The position numbers were made by a program, and so were the translations under genes. From Lentzea aerocolonigenes (GTDB lineage Bacteria; Actinomycetota; Actinomycetes; Mycobacteriales; Pseudonocardiaceae): a stretch of DNA of 64,000 nucleotides. The notes under the pieces were generated by a model, which was not told the DNA's origin, did no database searches, and was given only the letters and a program-made list of their open reading frames with translations. The DNA is taken from NCBI RefSeq assembly GCF_000974445.1, contig NZ_BBOJ01000029.1, positions 49,724 to 113,723 on the forward strand. Reading direction: 5' to 3'. Positions 63,397-64,000 of this stretch are shown here, one piece after another (within the stretch, counting starts at the first letter, position 1; every line of letters starts with the position of its first letter).

Positions 63397-64000
63397 GTGA
63401 GCAAGGCTACCGGGTCCTACCCATCGTTGATGGTCGACTCCACTGCGAACGGGATCGTGTCCTGCGCGGGCGCGACACTGCTGGTCGACACGGCGACCAA
63501 GACCGGCTTGGACCAGGCATTATCGGCGGCGCTAGCCCCTTGGAGACACCCGAACGCGATCCATGATCCCGGCAAGATCCTGTGCGATCTGGCGATCACG
63601 CTGGCCCTGGGCGGAGACTGCCTGGCCGACCTCGCCACGCTACGGGCCGAACCGGGTGTGTTCGGCCTGGTCGCCTCCGACCCCACGGTCTCCCGGCTGA
63701 TCACCACCCTTGCCGCGGACGCGGACGCGGCACTCGCGGTCATCGACTCCGCCCGCGCCGCCGCACGAGCCAGAGCGTGGACACTGGCCGGCACCCACGC
63801 CCCGGACCACGACATCAGCCCCGACCATCCGCTGATCATCGATCTGGACGCCACACTGGTCACCGCGCACTCGGACAAGCAGAACGCGGCACCGACATTC
63901 AAGCGTGGCTTCGGTTTCCACCCGCTGTGCTCGTTCGCCGACCACGGCGCGCAGGGCACCGGCGAACCACTGGCGGTCATGCTCCGGCCAGGCAACGCCG
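63397..64000 (+). mobile_element. IS1380-family transposase, 3' truncated by window edge
   Basis: From GTG 63397 the frame is open to the right edge (201 residues visible). SYPSLMVDSTANGIVSCAGA, ALAPWRHPNAIHDPGKILCD, LAITLALGGDCLADLATLRA, FGLVASDPTVSRLITTLA and LIIDLDATLVTAHSDKQNA match IS1380-type transposases, including the first catalytic Asp of the DDE site in IDLDATLV. It ends outside the window, so the rest and the right terminal repeat cannot be judged. The left IS boundary is somewhere between 63243 and 63324. Confidence 0.88.

Overview
The window is about 70% G+C with strong third-position G/C bias, frequent GTG and TTG starts, ATGA/GTGA start-stop overlaps and many NarL-type two-component systems. 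Gene content points to a filamentous actinomycete, probably Pseudonocardiaceae: a fused B12-dependent acyl-CoA mutase (IcmF), a CGNR regulator, actinobacterial-type terpene cyclases, cNMP-domain family 2B encapsulins, STAND/WD40 proteins and an IS1380 transposase. No rRNA, tRNA or CRISPR was seen.

Layout. 1-5.6 kb: a LysR regulator (cut by the left edge) and a five-gene acyl-CoA operon (CaiB/BaiF CoA-transferase, crotonase, acetoacetate-decarboxylase-like protein, 3-hydroxyacyl-CoA dehydrogenase, acyl-CoA dehydrogenase). 5.6-9.6 kb: a perfect 38-bp palindrome heading a small coiled-coil gene, an ArsR regulator and a SulP transporter, then a two-component system. 9.7-19.9 kb: mixed metabolism, a polyprenyl-synthase-like protein that has lost key motifs, a kinase-like/LuxR hybrid and a very large XRE-STAND-WD40 protein. 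20-27 kb: icmF, MOSC and SnoaL-like genes divergent from a CGNR regulator, an orphan hydrolase and a secreted DUF1080 protein. 27-31 kb: a DevS/DevR-like dormancy module with a DevR-box-like site, an Acg-like protein and a frameshifted universal stress protein. 31-35.5 kb: YceI/MarR, a GlxA-type regulator and two divergent citrate synthases, one with its own N-terminal helix-turn-helix, separated by repeated operator-like sites. 35.5-36 kb: five tandem ~89-bp repeats.

37.1-45.8 kb is the most striking region: one minus-strand operon of seven tightly spaced genes, in transcription order shell protein 2, terpene cyclase B, degenerate terpene cyclase A, shell protein 1, polyprenyl diphosphate synthase, ispH and dxs. 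Both shell proteins are family 2B encapsulins with an inserted cyclic-nucleotide-binding domain. Two MEP-pathway enzymes would raise C5 supply, the prenyl synthase would make the linear diphosphate, and cyclase B would cyclise it, presumably inside or on a two-component protein shell. There is no GPP methyltransferase, so this is not the usual 2-methylisoborneol set. Cyclase A has lost its metal-binding residues and may be a structural or regulatory partner.

46-64 kb: a Gfo/Idh oxidoreductase pair with a divergent ROK regulator, AraC and VOC genes, a large secreted subtilisin-like protease, a methyltransferase whose 3' end carries a 159-bp foldback element flanked by CTAG, a DEAD-box helicase, a secreted metallophosphatase broken by two frameshifts, a class III extradiol dioxygenase, a DUF4062-STAND NTPase, a zinc-finger/small-protein pair and the start of an IS1380-type insertion sequence running off the right edge.
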